Source: Euwallacea fornicatus
Lineage: Eukaryota > Arthropoda > Insecta > Coleoptera > Curculionidae
Assembly (NCBI RefSeq): GCF_040115645.1
Contig: NC_089550.1
Location: 5,286,260 to 5,350,259, forward strand
DNA length: 64,000 nt
Direction: 5' to 3'
The translations under genes and the position numbers were made by a program. The notes under the pieces are model-generated. The model was not told the origin of the DNA and did no database searches. It saw nothing but the letters and a program-made list of their open reading frames with translations. Position 1 is the first letter of the stretch; the number at the start of each line of letters is the position of its first letter. Below, piece by piece: positions 27,101-35,573 of this stretch.

Positions 27101-30100
27101 GAGGTTGACCTTGGACCATGATGAATAACAGGAATTGGCTTTGCAAAATCTTCTAGCGCTAGACCGATTAAATGAAGCAACAGTTGTTAGATTTAATGAT
27201 CTCGGCTTTCAACGGTTCAACGTTAAACATTTATTATTTGCCTCCGTGCTAAATTTAAGAATTTGAAATCTTTTTATAAAAATAAAATTTAGCTCGGTGA
27301 ATCGAGGAATAATCGAAAACAAATAAGTTGATGGCACTTTGTTTGTGAGGAGGAAGACGCATTTTGCTCAATCTTGATTTATGGCGAGGGTTAAATCTAC
27401 CAGGGCCCACATGTCGTGAGTTCAAGGTTGAAATATCCAATATCTAAATCTTAAATTGCACGAATTTATATCGCATGTGTCACCGATATATTGATTTTAC
27501 AGTTCGGTTTCTATTGTTTTCGAGTATTGTTCCGAAATGAGGAGAAATTAGAGAATGCAGTGGATTCAGCAACAAATAGCCCGCGTAAGTAGGTACTAGA
27601 TTTTTGTGGGCGCTGTGTTGCGTTAGTGTTGAGGTAAAGCAACTCTCGTAGAGCACCTTTTCCGGATCATCTTCGATAGATATCGCACGACAAACATAAT
27701 TGTTAGCCTATGATCGCGATTTCAAAGAATGTTGTAAAGCGATATTTTCACATTAGTTATAAAGATAAGCATATTATACGGGGCGATCTTTCGGGATTCG
27801 ATAGTGCAAAAACTACTGAGCGAACTATATAAGTACGTTTAGGAACTACAGTAGTGGTCAAAATTATAGCAACTTTTTAAAATTTCAAATAATTTAGACT
27901 TAACGGCCTAAATTCAAAATAGGTTTTGAAAATATGATTCTACAATGACTGTTGACGATGGAAGTATACAACAATAAAACAATAATAATTTGTATATAAA
28001 AATAAAAAAAATATATTCATTTCGGTCTGGACAAAAATATAGCAACTTTTCCAAAATAATTATAAAGAGTAATAAAACTTCAACAAATTACAAAAAAATT
28101 TTGTTCAATAATTAATATTTAAATATCCTCGCTGCTGAATAACTTCTTCACATCTTCGTGGCATTGAATTTATGAAATTGTTGATCTAATTGTTATAAAT
28201 ACTCTTCCAGGCTTCTTGAAGTACCTGAAATAAATCCTGCAAATTGGAATATGTATTATTCCGAACTTTATTATCTTCATATTCCCACAAATTTTTTATG
28301 GGATTGAGATCGGGAGATTGCGATGGCCAAGCAAGAACTTCTATCCTCTCCTCTTTAAATCATTCTGAAACAAGTTTCGATTTATGTTTGGGGTCATTAT
28401 CTTGATGGAAAATTCTTCTTAGTGGCATGATTTCTTCAAGATATGGTTGTAAATGATTCCTGAGGATATCTCGGTACATGAACCGATCCATGCGACCTTC
28501 TATTTTGTGAAGCGGGCCCATACCAAAACCAGAGAAACAACCCCAAACCATAATCGAACTTCCTCCATGTTTTACGATTGCTAAAACAAACTTTTTTTGC
28601 AACCTTGCGCCTTTGGGTCGTATAACGTATGATGGACCATCACTTTTAATTAAGTTAAATTTGGACTCATCGCTGAAAACTACCAATTTCCACTGTTTAG
28701 ATGTCCAGTGTTGGTAATTCTGCGCAAACTGAAGTCGGGCTTTCACGTTCTTCTTAGACAGTAAAGATTTTTTTTGCTGGTCGCCTATCACATTATCCAT
28801 TTTCCACTAATCTTCTTCTTATGATCTTGGAACTGATATGAGCTAGGCCCGTTTCCTCTAAATGTTATTTTATATGAGTGGATGATAGAAATGGATTTTT
28901 TTGACACATTAGAATAATCCATTTATCAGTTCTTTTTGTAGTTTTTCTTGTGCGTCCTGAATTTTTTACAGCTGCTTCACTTCCTGTTTGTCTGAATTTG
29001 TAAATAATTAGAGATACAATTGACTTGTGCACACCCAACTCTTTACAATTTCGCTTTGCCGTTCGCCACTTTTACACCGCTCAATGATAATTTTCCTGAT
29101 CTCTAATGAGATTGTTTTACCTCGACCCATAATGAAAATCGTCGATTTAATTAAGAATATAAAACGTCTTTAAACACACAAGTCTGTAAATCAAGTGAAA
29201 TTTTAAAATTCCAAGAGTTGCTATATTTTCGTTCGGTAATGGAAAAATACAGGGTGTCCTCGAATTACGTGGCCAAAATAATACCGCAGATTGTTTGAGT
29301 GAAAATAAGTCGATTTAACTAAACTCCCCTCAGTCCAAAAGTTGATAATTATGGAGCTACAGAGTGTTAAAGTTGAAAAAAAAAATCACATTTTCTTTAA
29401 TATCTTTCGATTTCTTTGAGTTAATTTCACGAAATTTCATATTTGAGGATGTTTTAGGATACGAAATTCAAATTTATTAATGATTTAGTTGTTTCTTCTA
29501 GAGGGCGCCACAAGCGACCATTAGGACACATTTAAATCTCTGTAACTTTTTCGTGCCACGGTGTATATTATTTTGGTATTTAAAAACCTTTTTCCCTACC
29601 TTTTATACTTAGAAAAGGTATACTTTATTGACGTCGCTAGAAGCAACAGTTTTGGAGAAAAACGCATAATTCTAATGCGCTGCATATTTGCGTTGGCGCT
29701 TTTAAGTAAATAACTCAGTTGGCTATGTTTTTAATTGACATTTTAACACTTGAATTTGTTTCTCAAATGTCAGTTTTTTTATTTAGCCCTCAGTTTTTCT
29801 TGTCAGTTTCGCTTCTTGTTCCTGTAAATATCCATAAGTATGGCCAATAAATTCACTTATTCTGAAATGGTGGATATGCTGTTAGTTTATCGACTTTGCC
29901 GTTGTAATAGTCAAAGAAGTGTACGAGTTTACAAGGAAAAATATCCTTTCCGTAGAATTCCAAATCGGAAAACTTTTGTTAATATTGAAAGGCGTCTAAT
30001 TTTAAGGTAATTTGCATGCATCATCAGGCTTAGATGCATTTTTCTCCAAAACCGTTGCTTCTAGCGACGTCAATAAAGTATACCTTTTCTAAGTATAAAA

Positions 30101-33100
30101 GGTAGGGAAAAAAGTTTTTAAATACCAAAATAATATACACCGTGGCACGAAAAAGTTACAGAGATTTAAATGTGTCCTAATGATCGCTTGTGGCACCCCC
30201 TAGAAGAAACAACTAAATCGTTAATAAATTTGAATTTCGTATCCTAAAACACCCTCAAATATGAAATTTCGTGAAATTAACTCAAAGAAATCGAAAGATA
30301 TTAAAGAAAATGTGATTTTTTTTTCAACTTTAACACTCTGTAGCTCCATAATTATCAACTTTTGGACTGAGGGAAGTTTAGTTAAATCGACTTATTTTCA
30401 CTCAAACAATCTGCGGTATTATTTTGGCCACGTAATTCGAGGACACCCTGTATGTTTTGATAGTTTCTTATAGGAATTGTTGATATTTTATTTGGATGCA
30501 TTTTAAACATCAACGGTTGTGGAAGATAAATAATATAAAAACGTATATTGGGTTTAGCCGAATAGATACATTTTATTTAAAATTTTTAAAAGTTACTATA
30601 ATTATGACCACTACTGTATATTGTTACGATGTCCACAAAATGCTTAAGTACGTGTAAGTCGAGCCCTTATGGAACAACTCTGCTACACGACTCCCCTGGA
30701 TCATTAATCCAAAGAAGTGCCGTAGCGTCCCTAATCGGGGTGATGCGTGTATTTCACAGTAGTTAAGCTTCGAAAACAGAATTTTTAAGACAAAGGAGAA
30801 GTCTTTTAAGAGAAAGTAAATCAGAATGTTTTCGGTGGATGGCTTAGTGACGTGTTATTTTTGCTAGTTCCACGATTTTCCTTTGGTCACCTCGAATGGA
30901 CAAATGGAACATGCTGGTGATGAAAATGATCCAAAGAAAATAAAAAAGAAATCCGGCAGCAGTCAAAGTTTTACTGTTACAACCTAAACGAGAATTTGAG
31001 CGCAATTGGCAATTTCCTTCAGTAAAGTTTCATTTTCGTAACTGGATTAGGTCCGTTATACGGGGTGCCCGTTTCGAGCCTCGAGCATGGGGATCTTTGC
31101 AACTGCTAGAGATCGGAGGTCGATTAAATTAGAGCAGAGTTGCGCTATGAAAGCGGTAAAGCATGACTCAAACGTGCAATGTGGTAATTCGTGCTGAACC
31201 ATGAGGCATTCATGGCTATAAGAATTTAAAAGCAACCACATAAGGGAACTTGTCCTTAACGTCTCGGAGGAAAATCGTTACAGGTTTATAGAAACGAATT
31301 CCTGAAAGAACGAATCTATTGGATTTCGTTTGAATGCCACAGTAACGTAATTGCCAACTATATACAGGGTGAGAATTTGAAAATAAAACCAGAAATTCTT
31401 CGATGAGCGAGTTTGAGAACTATTTCCTGCTCCAACAAACTTTGCAAGTAATCACACAATACTTCTATTATGTACACGAAACTTATATGCACGTTATTAA
31501 ATATCTTGTGATTAGGTTCAAGTAAAGTGTTGATGTGATTCACCATCATCAAGGGCACATTAAATCGACTTCTAAACAAAACGTGCATCAGGTGGCTAAA
31601 TTCCTCTGCTCCTCCGTCCTTTATCGTTGTTAATGCGCTTCAGTAAACATAGTACAGGGTCGGAATACAAACTGTTAACCATAATGGATGTTACGAATTG
31701 GGATATCTACGTTAATATCAGGAATGGTGGAGCATAACAACTGTGTGGGAATGAGCTGAAAAGCTAAATGAGAATTATTTAGCCCGAGATATCCGCCGAA
31801 TAGCATTTGGTTCGTGAAGAAAATAAATTAATAAAGGAACTAAAACGGTTAATGTGGTCTAAATCTGGTGGTTGCGGGGGCCGGTGTTGAGGATAGTTAT
31901 TTCGACGATGTATCTATTGATTCGGAAATTGTTACGTTAATTTAGTAAAACTTTGCAATAAAGACAAATATCAAGTCATTTGGTCATAACAACAAAATAT
32001 TGCCCAACAATACCTGCTTACGTGCGTATTTTAAATTCTCTTTGGTAATGATGAGTTATTATGGCATGATGATGTTGACCCAAATATTCATGATTGTTAT
32101 GCAAATTTGTAATTTCTCTCCGTGTGAACAAAGTGCAAGTGTGAAAAGTGAAATCGTGAAAATGGCCTTTTGAGAATCATTGTACACCATTACGATAAAT
32201 TATCTTGAGCTAAAATCATAGTTTTTGAACTCTTTGAAAATGACTTTGATAGAGCAAATTACTTCGTATCAATCAACATACCGAGGTCTGGGGTATATTA
32301 AATTGCCAGGACATTCGCCGAGTACCGATTTCAGGATCATTCCCAATATTGCCTAAAGCAGGCTGCTGACTTCGAGAATAACCACGATCTCCAACATAAT
32401 CCGGTAAAAAGCGTCCGTTTCCCGAGCTTTTCGTTAAACATCGGCAAATGTTTAACGACTTGGAATAATACAATTAGGAAATGTTCTTCAATATGCTGCA
32501 GCTACCCTCGTTAAATCCCAATAATAACAGCGTAGCACCTTGCTCATTAAATGAAAAAAATCCAGCTATTTTTGGCATTAAATACCAGGACAAACAGACT
32601 GACAAACACAGTAAAAGCGAATTCGCTGTAGAACTGGTAAACATTACGTCTAATTAATTGTTTCTTATAATCAATTACTACGTATAATTAATTATTGTGT
32701 ATAATTAATTATTAAGTCATCTAGCGGCCGTTATATTACGGCACTGCTTTTCCAGGAAACCGTAGCTTTAAGGTACATGTTCGTGTCGTCGCTTCAACTT
32801 CCTGCAGATCTTCTTTTAGAAATCGCAACTAGTTAAGATCACAAATAACTAAACATATTTCGCACTTTAAGCACTTAGGTTTAATTTGAGTAGGGTTAAA
32901 GCGCTCTTGCACTCAGCTCTTGCAATTGTGTCTCAACGTGGGGGAGCCCAGCATGTACGTACTTACTTTTGCATATATCGATCCTTGACTACTATTATAA
33001 TGAGCACTAGATTTGCCGCTAGAGCTGTTATGAATACGATCACATAAATTCCAATAACTGTGAATTGGTTCAGTTTCAGGGATCTATATATTTCTTCATC

Positions 33101-33161
33101 TGATAGCAGAGTTCCATTAATGTGGTTATATGTCGTATTGTTAGCGACCTCCATGATATAT
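2865..33161 (-). CDS. Class A (rhodopsin-like) neuropeptide G-protein-coupled receptor, five coding exons
   Basis: The coding exons in transcript order are 33154-32967, 8621-8479, 8098-7805, 5226-5132 and 3164-2865. The junctions are all GT-AG, with phases 2, 1, 1 and 0 matching exactly, giving 339 residues. The N-terminus has NNTT and NGT glycosylation sequons. TM1 is about residues 31-56, and TM2 (66-88) contains NLSVADLL. The conserved disulfide pair is C103 and C182, DRY is 127-129, CWLPYH in TM6 is 265-270 and NPIIY in TM7 is 302-306. Several cysteines and lysines follow in the short tail. The protein is expected in the plasma membrane, coupling a peptide ligand to G proteins. An acceptor seven bases before the ATG implies a non-coding 5' exon further upstream, not located. 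The family (orexin/NPFF/CCK-like or an insect orphan) cannot be fixed by eye. Intron 1 is 24.3 kb and holds most of the transposons listed here. Confidence 0.9.
3215..3316. mobile_element. About 100-bp MITE with CAGGGTGTTCC terminal repeats
   Basis: The ends are near-perfect inverted repeats: ACAGGGTGTTCC at 3215-3226 and GGAACACCCTGT at 3305-3316. The element lies in the last GPCR intron, about 50 bases from the exon 5 acceptor. No coding content. Confidence 0.6.
4081..4735 (-). pseudogene. Unrecognised coding-like stretch inside the last GPCR intron, frame-broken
   Basis: On the minus strand one frame is open from about 4735 to 4346 and a second from about 4384 to 4081. They overlap around a run of six A residues at 4377-4382, where a single-base change would join them into roughly 210 codons. 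The first part has a protein-like mix of residues (ENVLLDCDETVWKTRRAL, NSTDYNESPFSWVNRL), the second includes KYLDPKMGGQRSFSTSN and is more hydrophobic. There is a possible acceptor (pyrimidine tract then AAG) near 4705. I do not recognise the family. It could be an intron-nested gene, a processed pseudogene, a transposon piece or a chance open region; splice phase argues against its being part of the receptor. Confidence 0.3.
5132..5226 (-). CDS. GPCR exon 4: end of TM5 and start of ICL3
   Basis: This 95-base exon sits between CACTTTCAG (acceptor) and CAA|GTGAGT (donor). It enters with two bases completing a Gly codon and leaves in phase 0. The product, CIMTIAYSLMGKTLCSAL followed by a polar loop, completes TM5. 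Without it exons 3 and 5 cannot be joined in frame. Confidence 0.88.
5354..6120. mobile_element. Foldback-type element with diverged arms of about 140 bp
   Basis: The left arm (TAGGATGTTTCAAAAC..., 5354-5500) and right arm (...GAACCGCCCTG, 5985-6120) are inverted copies. Both carry GACACCTGAGTATAAGAACC or its complement, and a matching GGCCTTATGATGC-type block. TA flanks both ends (5352-5353, 6121-6122). The centre has no convincing gene. It lies in the intron between GPCR exons 3 and 4. Confidence 0.6.
6121..7804. other. GPCR intron 3, remainder
   Basis: Intronic sequence between the foldback element and exon 3. I see no gene. The only structured item is the hammerhead-like motif at 7635-7672. 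Confidence 0.5.
7635..7672 (-). ncRNA. Degenerate hammerhead-ribozyme-like motif
   Basis: On the minus strand GTGATGA (7667-7661, consensus CTGATGA) is followed after 12 bases by GAAAC (7648-7644) and directly by GTC (7643-7641). This is the order of a type I hammerhead with minimal stem III. Such motifs are known from Penelope-like retroelements. The C-to-G change in the core and weak stems mean it is probably inactive. Confidence 0.3.
7805..8098 (-). CDS. GPCR exon 3: TM3 to TM5
   Basis: This 294-base exon has acceptor TTTTTTCTTCCAG and donor CCAG|GTAAAA. It encodes GISVASSIFTITTMAIDRY (TM3 end with DRY), TM4 (IMIFILWTLSLILFSPNLW), the ECL2 cysteine and the first half of TM5. Phases 1 and 1 match its neighbours. 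Confidence 0.92.
8479..8621 (-). CDS. GPCR exon 2: TM2 and start of TM3
   Basis: This 143-base exon has acceptor TTTATGTTTCAG and donor CAGG|GTAAGT. Its first base completes the Asn codon begun in exon 1, giving MQNVTNYFLVNLSVADLL. It ends in FGSISCKIFVYLQ, which contains the TM3 cysteine. Intron 2 (8099-8478) is only 380 bases. Confidence 0.92.
8622..10648. other. GPCR intron 1, left part: no gene
   Basis: AT-rich intronic DNA. I see no domain or terminal repeat, apart from an isolated ACCCTGTATTTC element-end motif near 10533-10545. Confidence 0.5.
10649..11920 (-). mobile_element. Mariner element, copy 1 (1272 bp)
   Basis: The terminal inverted repeats read GGTGTACAAAAAGAAACTGA at the left and its near-complement, ending TTTTTGTATACC, at the right. 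TA target duplications lie at 10647-10648 and 11921-11922. Length and sequence match the copy at 39855-41126 but in the opposite orientation. It sits in GPCR intron 1 with its transposase on the gene's sense strand. Confidence 0.92.
10719..11748 (-). pseudogene. Mariner transposase pseudogene (copy 1)
   Basis: The reading frame runs from ATG at 11748 to the stop at 10719, 1030 bases, about two short of a normal 344-codon mariner frame. The DD34D blocks are visible: ITGDEK, LLHDNARPH and, in a shifted frame, YSPDLAPSDFHLF. A TAG replaces the usual Trp in the early 'RRWFKKF' block. A 2-base loss just before the third Asp block shifts the frame. The Trp after GDEK is Gly here (GDEKGIL). The start codon is intact, unlike copy 2. 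It cannot encode a working transposase. Confidence 0.88.
11923..16417. other. GPCR intron 1: no gene apart from a ribozyme-like motif
   Basis: Short open frames at 12226-13114 and 13763-14043 show no domain. A CCTGTATC end-like motif lies near 12239 and a TACAGGGTGTCTC left end near 15898, whose mate I could not find. Around 16143-16190 the sequence is a run of AT-rich TATA repeats. Confidence 0.45.
12406..12456 (+). ncRNA. Hammerhead-ribozyme-like motif (Penelope-type), degenerate
   Basis: The core order is present: CTGATGA at 12417-12423, GAAAC at 12436-12440, the self-complementary ACGT, then GTC at 12445-12447. The flanks CAGC (12406-12409) and GCTG (12453-12456) can pair as the outer part of stem I, with GG and CC closer in. 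The stretch AGCCAATCAGTA no longer forms a good stem II. GAAAC-ACGT-GTC with a very short stem III is the form known from Penelope-like retroelements. No reverse transcriptase of that class is seen nearby. Confidence 0.42.
16418..16640 (+). pseudogene. Mariner transposase C-terminal relic
   Basis: An open frame retains LPHPRYFPDLIPWDYHMF, a mutated version of the mariner 'HPPYSPDLAPSDYHLF' block, followed by RSLQNAF and a FAEGKSDF-like C-terminal segment. The N-terminal two thirds and the first two catalytic aspartates are missing. It belongs to a different mariner lineage from the 1272-bp pair. Confidence 0.7.
16661..18547. other. GPCR intron 1: no gene recognised
   Basis: Two small open frames (16960-17193, 17607-17858) are lysine-rich and AT-driven, with no family signal or splice context. 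Confidence 0.4.
18550..19490. mobile_element. Foldback element, near-perfect 941-bp palindrome
   Basis: The two arms (18550-18970 and 19070-19490, 421 bases each) are inverted copies differing at only a few positions, around a 99-base loop. It begins CAGGGTGTCCAAGCGAAC and ends with the complement. TA duplications flank it at 18548-18549 and 19491-19492. The same 60-codon open frame appears on opposite strands in the two arms; that is a consequence of the palindrome, not a gene. No transposase is present, so it must have been moved in trans. Confidence 0.9.
19493..23290. other. GPCR intron 1: no gene; transposon end fragments
   Basis: I see no domain here. Isolated right-end motifs (CACCCTGTAT) occur near 21926, 22856 and 23088, marking debris of CAGGGTG-ended elements whose other ends are not identifiable. 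Confidence 0.45.
23300..23640 (+). pseudogene. Mariner transposase C-terminal relic
   Basis: The frame from about 23308 carries QKDNALVHTSV (second Asp block, normally HQDNAPVHTS) and RSPDLARSDYFLFPNL (third block), then LGGKIFANNEEV. A stop at 23554 is followed by frame-shifted remnants of the final region. The N-terminal DNA-binding part is absent and no terminal repeats were found. The wording differs from the other mariner copies here, so this is another lineage. Confidence 0.72.
23801..24055 (+). CDS. Small open frame with a BESS-like segment, unrecognised
   Basis: The 84-codon frame has a Ser/Lys-rich start and then EDRLWNILRKMDGFPREQQK, whose spacing of acidic, hydrophobic and basic residues loosely resembles a BESS protein-interaction motif. 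Such motifs occur in MADF-BESS proteins, including accessory proteins of Harbinger-type transposons. No MADF domain, nuclease or terminal repeats were found. It may be a transposon remnant or chance. The family assignment is tentative. Confidence 0.22.
   Translation: MESNGSDMSVTPSFKKIVIRSNGKSELCKDEDRLWNILRKMDGFPREQQKPFLFKMVRSVTHHSNEKKCEMRYPEIAIIPIMNL
24060..27846. other. GPCR intron 1: no gene recognised
   Basis: Small frames (24375-24599, 24741-24953, 25731-25919) show no domain. A 12-base perfect inverted pair, TTATCCCTTAAG at 25711-25722 and its complement at 26022-26033, might bound an old small element, but nothing else supports it. Confidence 0.4.
28105..29130 (-). pseudogene. Tc1-family transposase pseudogene
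   Basis: The start MGRGKTISLEIRK at 29130 opens a paired-type DNA-binding region broken by several frameshifts and stops. From 28800 to about 28360 the DDE domain is open, with VFSDESKFN (first Asp) and FHQDNDPKH (second Asp). The third block reads SPDLNPIKNLW, so the catalytic Glu of 'NPIENLW' has become Lys (GAA to AAA). The C-terminal INSMPRRCEEVI block follows an in-frame stop. It cannot produce an active enzyme. Confidence 0.85.
29250..30450. mobile_element. Foldback element A (1201 bp) nested in the Tc1 copy
   Basis: Arms 29250-29667 and 30034-30450 are about 418-base inverted repeats beginning CAGGGTGTCCTCGAATTACG. TA duplications lie at 29248-29249 and 30451-30452. The 366-base loop holds a short transposase-derived frame (29840-30010). 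A second copy, in the opposite orientation, is at 57490-58686. Confidence 0.92.
29840..30010 (+). pseudogene. DUF4817 transposase N-terminal fragment in the foldback loop
   Basis: A 56-codon frame begins MANKFTYSEMVDMLLVYRLC and continues through KYPFRRIPNRKTF to a TAA. This matches the start of insect DUF4817-type transposases (FT.EE..DMLLVYG.C...; YPxRRxPxRxxF). Only the first helix-turn-helix part remains and the DDE domain is gone. It indicates that the foldback element is an internally deleted derivative of a DUF4817-bearing transposon. The equivalent frame in the other copy starts at 58101 on the minus strand but diverges after about 25 codons. Confidence 0.7.
30619..32966. other. GPCR intron 1, right part: no gene; transposon scraps
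   Basis: CGGGGTGCCCGTTTCGAGCC (31063) resembles an element terminus. The minus-strand text near 31190 (NASWFSTNYHIA-like in one frame) echoes the DUF4817 relic at 1412-2034. Left-end motifs TACAGGGTG (31363) and TACAGGGTCGG (31651) also occur. At 32640-32712 the TATAATTAATTATT unit repeats. Confidence 0.4.
32967..33161 (-). CDS. GPCR exon 1 (first coding exon): N-terminus and TM1
   Basis: The exon is preceded by acceptor TTTGTTTCAG (ending at 33162), so an upstream untranslated exon must exist. ATG at 33154 opens MEVANNTTYNHINGTLL, with two N-glycosylation sequons, then TM1 (IYVIVFITALAANLVLII). Donor GTAAGT follows at 32966-32961. The exon ends two bases into an Asn codon completed by exon 2. 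Confidence 0.88.
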
Positions 33162-34635
33162 CTGAAACAAATTTAATTAATTAAATTAGAACAATGGCGG
33201 AAATTATTTATAAGATTATTTTAAAACTATTTAATAAAAGCAGTAATAAAGGACGTGGGCTATTTATAATTATCCGCTGCGTTCTAGAAAGCCAATCTAT
33301 GCTTTAGTCGTAATTTACTTAACATTGCACCTTCCAAAGCATAAAAATATACTAAAACGGACATTAAAAAATCCTTTTATTGCCGGAGACATCTGAAAGG
33401 AACTGAAAGAAAATCTGTTTTTTTTTAAATATTTTCTACACCCCTCCCACTCTTTATTTTCAAAAACCATTAGCATTTATTTATGAACTGTTTTCTTCTT
33501 CAATTTTTTTTCTCAATATTTCTCAATTTCAAGGGCACCATAATAAATCATCTAGAAGTCCAGAGCGCCTTTCCGGCAATTCTAATGTGACGCATTGTAA
33601 ATAATCTCTATATTTGAGATTAAAACACTTATTACGGCAACTGTAAACAGATTACCTTTTGAAGCTCAAGTCACTGAAGTAATTTAAAGTGATAAAAATT
33701 CAAATAAATTTTCTATGAACATTTTGTCACACTAGAGCAACTTCGAAAACTTGAATTGTGTCGACATTTCCGGATGAAAAGAGAATCAGCAATGAACTTT
33801 TTAAGTGATTGTGTCGACTAGAAAATTGTTAATAGCATGTCCATCATGTCTTTAGAAATACGCGGCATTGTCGTGGACTTTAAAGTCACTAAGCAGAGAA
33901 TTTAGAGTGGCACAGTCTCTAGTCAAATATCGTGAGGAAAAAAATAGAAAAGTAGAGCATTTTCATTGAATTTAGATATACAAATGGGCGTAAAATATTG
34001 TTTTTCCACTTCGAAGGTTAGAGTAGCAACTTTACTCTCTCTGGAGAGACACGAAGATGGGTCGCCTGCTCCCAAGGAAGTAAATAAATATTTGCTCTCT
34101 CTGACATGTTGAAAATGAATAAGTCTTCTAAATCTTTCGATTTTTTTTCCTGTAGGGAAAGCGTTTTTTCCATAAGTCGATTAAAGACGTCTATAGCACG
34201 TCGAAAAAGACGTTTGTAACATGAATCTAATTGGTTCGTGTAACCCATGCAGTCAGTATCTCAGTACCTGTGATTGTCTAATAACGCAGAAACTTTTCGA
34301 CCAGTATGAATTACAATATATTATATAGCGAAATTACAGAAAAAATAAACAATTCATTTGGAAGATTATAACAATTAATAGTTTATGAAAAAAATTACCG
34401 AAAGTCGTTTGTTGAGTAACATAAATATGTTAGAGAAATATTTGCATAAGGTAAGAATAGAATTTAATTTCTGGATGTTCCTCATTTAAACGTACATATA
34501 AGTATTTATTTTGTGGATCACACGAAGAATTTGAAAACTCAACCAGTATTTATTTATTTAAATCGAGTTTATTTTTATAATATGAGTAACAGAAATTCGG
34601 ATCTAATTTATGAGTGCTAAATTCGTGTAATGTTT

Positions 34636-34667
<32 letters not shown>

Positions 34668-34916
34668 GCTGTAGATAACTGCATATAATTAATGAACCGG
34701 GGGAAAATATGTAAATAAATTTAGCTAAAAGTTATATGATTATACACTATTAAACTTTAAACTATTTAATGTACCGGATGGCGCCATTCTCAAAGATTTA
34801 TGAGGTGTGGGTAAAACGGTAATTAATGAAATCTGATTGAGCATTCTCGATCCCATTTTCCAGAGAAAATTTATGGGACCCACGTGTCACAGGTAACTTG
34901 AGTAGTTTTTTAATAT
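33162..34916. other. Upstream of GPCR coding region: no gene recognised
   Basis: Probably GPCR 5' intron or intergenic sequence. A minus-strand open frame at 34018-34248 has no recognised domain or splice signals. The one simple repeat is listed separately. Confidence 0.4.
34639..34667. repeat. (AT)n microsatellite
   Basis: A pure AT dinucleotide run of about 29 bases. Confidence 0.9.
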
Positions 34917-34917
34917 A

Positions 34918-35571
34918 CAGGGCGTCTCCGGCAAGACTTCCACGCATTTCAATTCAGTTATTTATCAATAAGTCAAAAACGAAAAAGAGTATTGAAATGC
35001 GCCTTTCGGGAAAAGTGTAGGTTTTTTAAAGCGTTACAAGATGGGCTTATGAAAATAGTATAGTTCCATTTGATTTATTAAAGAAAAATGAAGAAAACCA
35101 CTATTACCTGAAAGAATGCCCTCTAGCGATTTTGTTCTGGACTATGGATTTTTGGTTAATGTGGATATTAAATCGGCTTATAATTCCCTCACAATGAAGT
35201 ACAGAATCACTGAAATCGGATAATTAGAAACAGAGATATGATAGTTTGAACTTAAAATGATTCATCGGCTTCCCCCCACCACTTTTATTATGTGAGTTAT
35301 GAAATTATGTGTCGAACAAAAAAGTTTCAGAATGATGTAATCTTATTGATAGTAAATTAAAATGTGCTACTTAACTAGTGACTTAGTATAGATTTGTCGA
35401 TTTTAAGGAACTACCGTCCCTACTACGCCCCCTTACGGCGATTTCACGAAGCTGAAAATATTTTCCAGAGATTTCTCATAGTCACATTAGTAATATAATT
35501 TTTTGTCCAAAGTTGCTACTTGCTCTACTTACTAAGATACAGCCGCTGTCCAACGAAAATCGGACAGGCTG
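34918..35571. mobile_element. Probable non-autonomous element, about 650 bp
   Basis: The left end CAGGGCGTCTCCGGCAAG, preceded by TATA, and the right end CGGACAGGCTG, followed by TATA, are imperfect inverted relatives with TA at both flanks. No transposase is seen; the minus-strand open frame at 35482-35724 runs across the right end and is not credible. Confidence 0.4.
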
Positions 35572-35573
35572 TA

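Larger units (their letters stand above)
27849..30616 (-). mobile_element. Tc1-type transposon split by a foldback insertion
   Basis: The ends read CAGTAGTGGTCAAAATTATA (27849) and the complement ...ATGACCACTACTG (30616). TA duplications flank at 27847-27848 and 30617-30618. Inner copies of the TATAGCAAC motif near 28040 and 29214 give an IR/DR-like arrangement. A 1.2-kb foldback element (29250-30450) interrupts it near the transposase 5' side. Without the insertion the element would be about 1.57 kb. Confidence 0.88.
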
